13,518 nucleotides of DNA, from positions 1 through 13,518 of the forward strand of contig CAKPAL010000022.1 of the NCBI GenBank assembly GCA_934132925.1. Direction: 5' to 3'. A program made the position numbers and the translations under genes. This DNA comes from an uncultured Bacilli bacterium. Its GTDB lineage: Bacteria > Bacillota_I > Bacilli_A > RF39 > UBA660. This document shows positions 13,212 through 13,518 of this stretch, one piece after another; position 1 is the stretch's first letter, and the number at the start of each line of letters is the position of its first letter. The notes under the pieces are model-generated. The model did no database searches. It was not told where the DNA came from and saw only the letters and a list, made by a program, of their open reading frames with translations.

Positions 13212-13518
13212 TTCTTAATTTATTAATAATATTATTATGCTCACTTTCATTCTTAGTAAGATATACCTTACCTTTACAATCCGCTACAAAATAATAATAA
13301 GAATGTTCTTGTGGATTAACAGTAGCCTCAATACTCTCAATACTAGGATTACATATTGGACCTACTGGTAACCCAACATTAGAACTACATCTAGTATTAT
13401 ACTTATTAGAACAATCATTTAATTCCTTATAAGTCAAACTCTGTGACCAATCATCTATTTTAGAAGCATAGTAAGTAGTAGCATCACTACCTAAAGTAGG
13501 ATAAGCTTTAGAATTAAG
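13189..13518 (-). CDS. mltG: Endolytic murein transglycosylase MltG, C-terminal part (5' end outside window)
   Basis: The 109 visible codons match the C-terminal end of the YceG-like/MltG domain. MltG is a membrane-anchored lytic transglycosylase that cuts nascent glycan strands and sets their length. Landmarks are YPTLGSDATTYYA near the window edge, KYNTR, then GLPVGPICNPSIESIEATVNP (only its GLPxGPI-NP core matters), YYYFVADCKGKVY and a terminal H-N-x-I-I region. The frame is open through the window edge at 13518, so the gene is partial; the membrane anchor, LysM-like part and the catalytic Glu lie outside. Unusual is the number of Cys residues (five in this stretch, two in DCSNKYNTRC), absent from E. 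coli MltG, suggesting disulfides outside the membrane. Confidence 0.92.
   Translation of the reverse strand, partial: LNSKAYPTLGSDATTYYASKIDDWSQSLTYKELNDCSNKYNTRCSSNVGLPVGPICNPSIESIEATVNPQEHSYYYFVADCKGKVYLTKNESEHNNIINKLRKENNWCA

Noticed and set aside
1..13518. tRNA or rRNA genes, insertion sequences, CRISPR arrays, replication origin
   Set aside because: I saw no cloverleaf, no transposase-like frame, no regularly spaced repeats and no DnaA-box cluster.

Overview
The window is very AT-rich, densely packed and reads with the standard bacterial code (TGA is used as a stop, for example at the end of spoVAD, and tryptophan is TGG). A spoVAC-spoVAD-spoVAE operon, a Cse60-type sporulation protein and a SpoVB-type flippase mark an endospore-forming, low-GC Bacillota. 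The compact genes, very short leaders and SipW-type secreted proteins suggest an uncultured gut-associated member of the Bacilli close to the Mollicutes-like lineages. That placement is an inference; no rRNA is present.

Layout. 80-2470: a YigZ/IMPACT protein converges on tryptophanyl-tRNA synthetase across a shared bidirectional terminator, and trpS diverges from a CmpB-type membrane protein with back-to-back promoters. 2473-3999: an oligosaccharide flippase-like protein. 4069-5987 (minus): eno, a stop/start-coupled lipoprotein, a terminator, then Cse60. 6072-6595 (minus): rpsP-khpA, closed by a terminator directly after khpA. 6679-7961 (minus): two adjacent, diverged paralogues with SipW-type signal peptides, under their own promoter. 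8124-9912 (minus): spoVAC-spoVAD-spoVAE, closed by a terminator. 9989-11275 (plus): a SpoVB-like flippase that diverges from spoVAC. 11340-12461 (minus): a compact M3-like metallopeptidase. 12462-13188: 727 bases without a conventional gene but full of regulatory structure. 13189-13518 (minus): the C-terminal end of MltG, cut by the window edge.

Functionally, the spoVA genes load and release spore dipicolinic acid, and the divergent SpoVB-like flippase probably moves a peptidoglycan precursor during spore cortex synthesis. The intergenic promoters between them look like forespore (sigma G-like, towards spoVAC) and mother-cell (sigma E-like, towards the flippase) elements. The rest is translation (trpS, rpsP, khpA), glycolysis (eno), envelope and secretion functions.

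The most interesting part is 12700-13044. Two strong sigma A-like promoters, each with exact 17-base spacing, face each other. The plus-strand one should make an RNA of about 100 nt that ends at a strong intrinsic terminator. The minus-strand one should make an mRNA whose 25-residue frame encodes a single hydrophobic helix with a polar, basic tail and stops exactly at that terminator. The convergent, 3'-overlapping layout is that of type I toxin-antitoxin loci of the TxpA/RatA and BsrG/SR4 kind. The peptide is not one I recognise. Tandem perfect hairpins lie on both sides of the locus.
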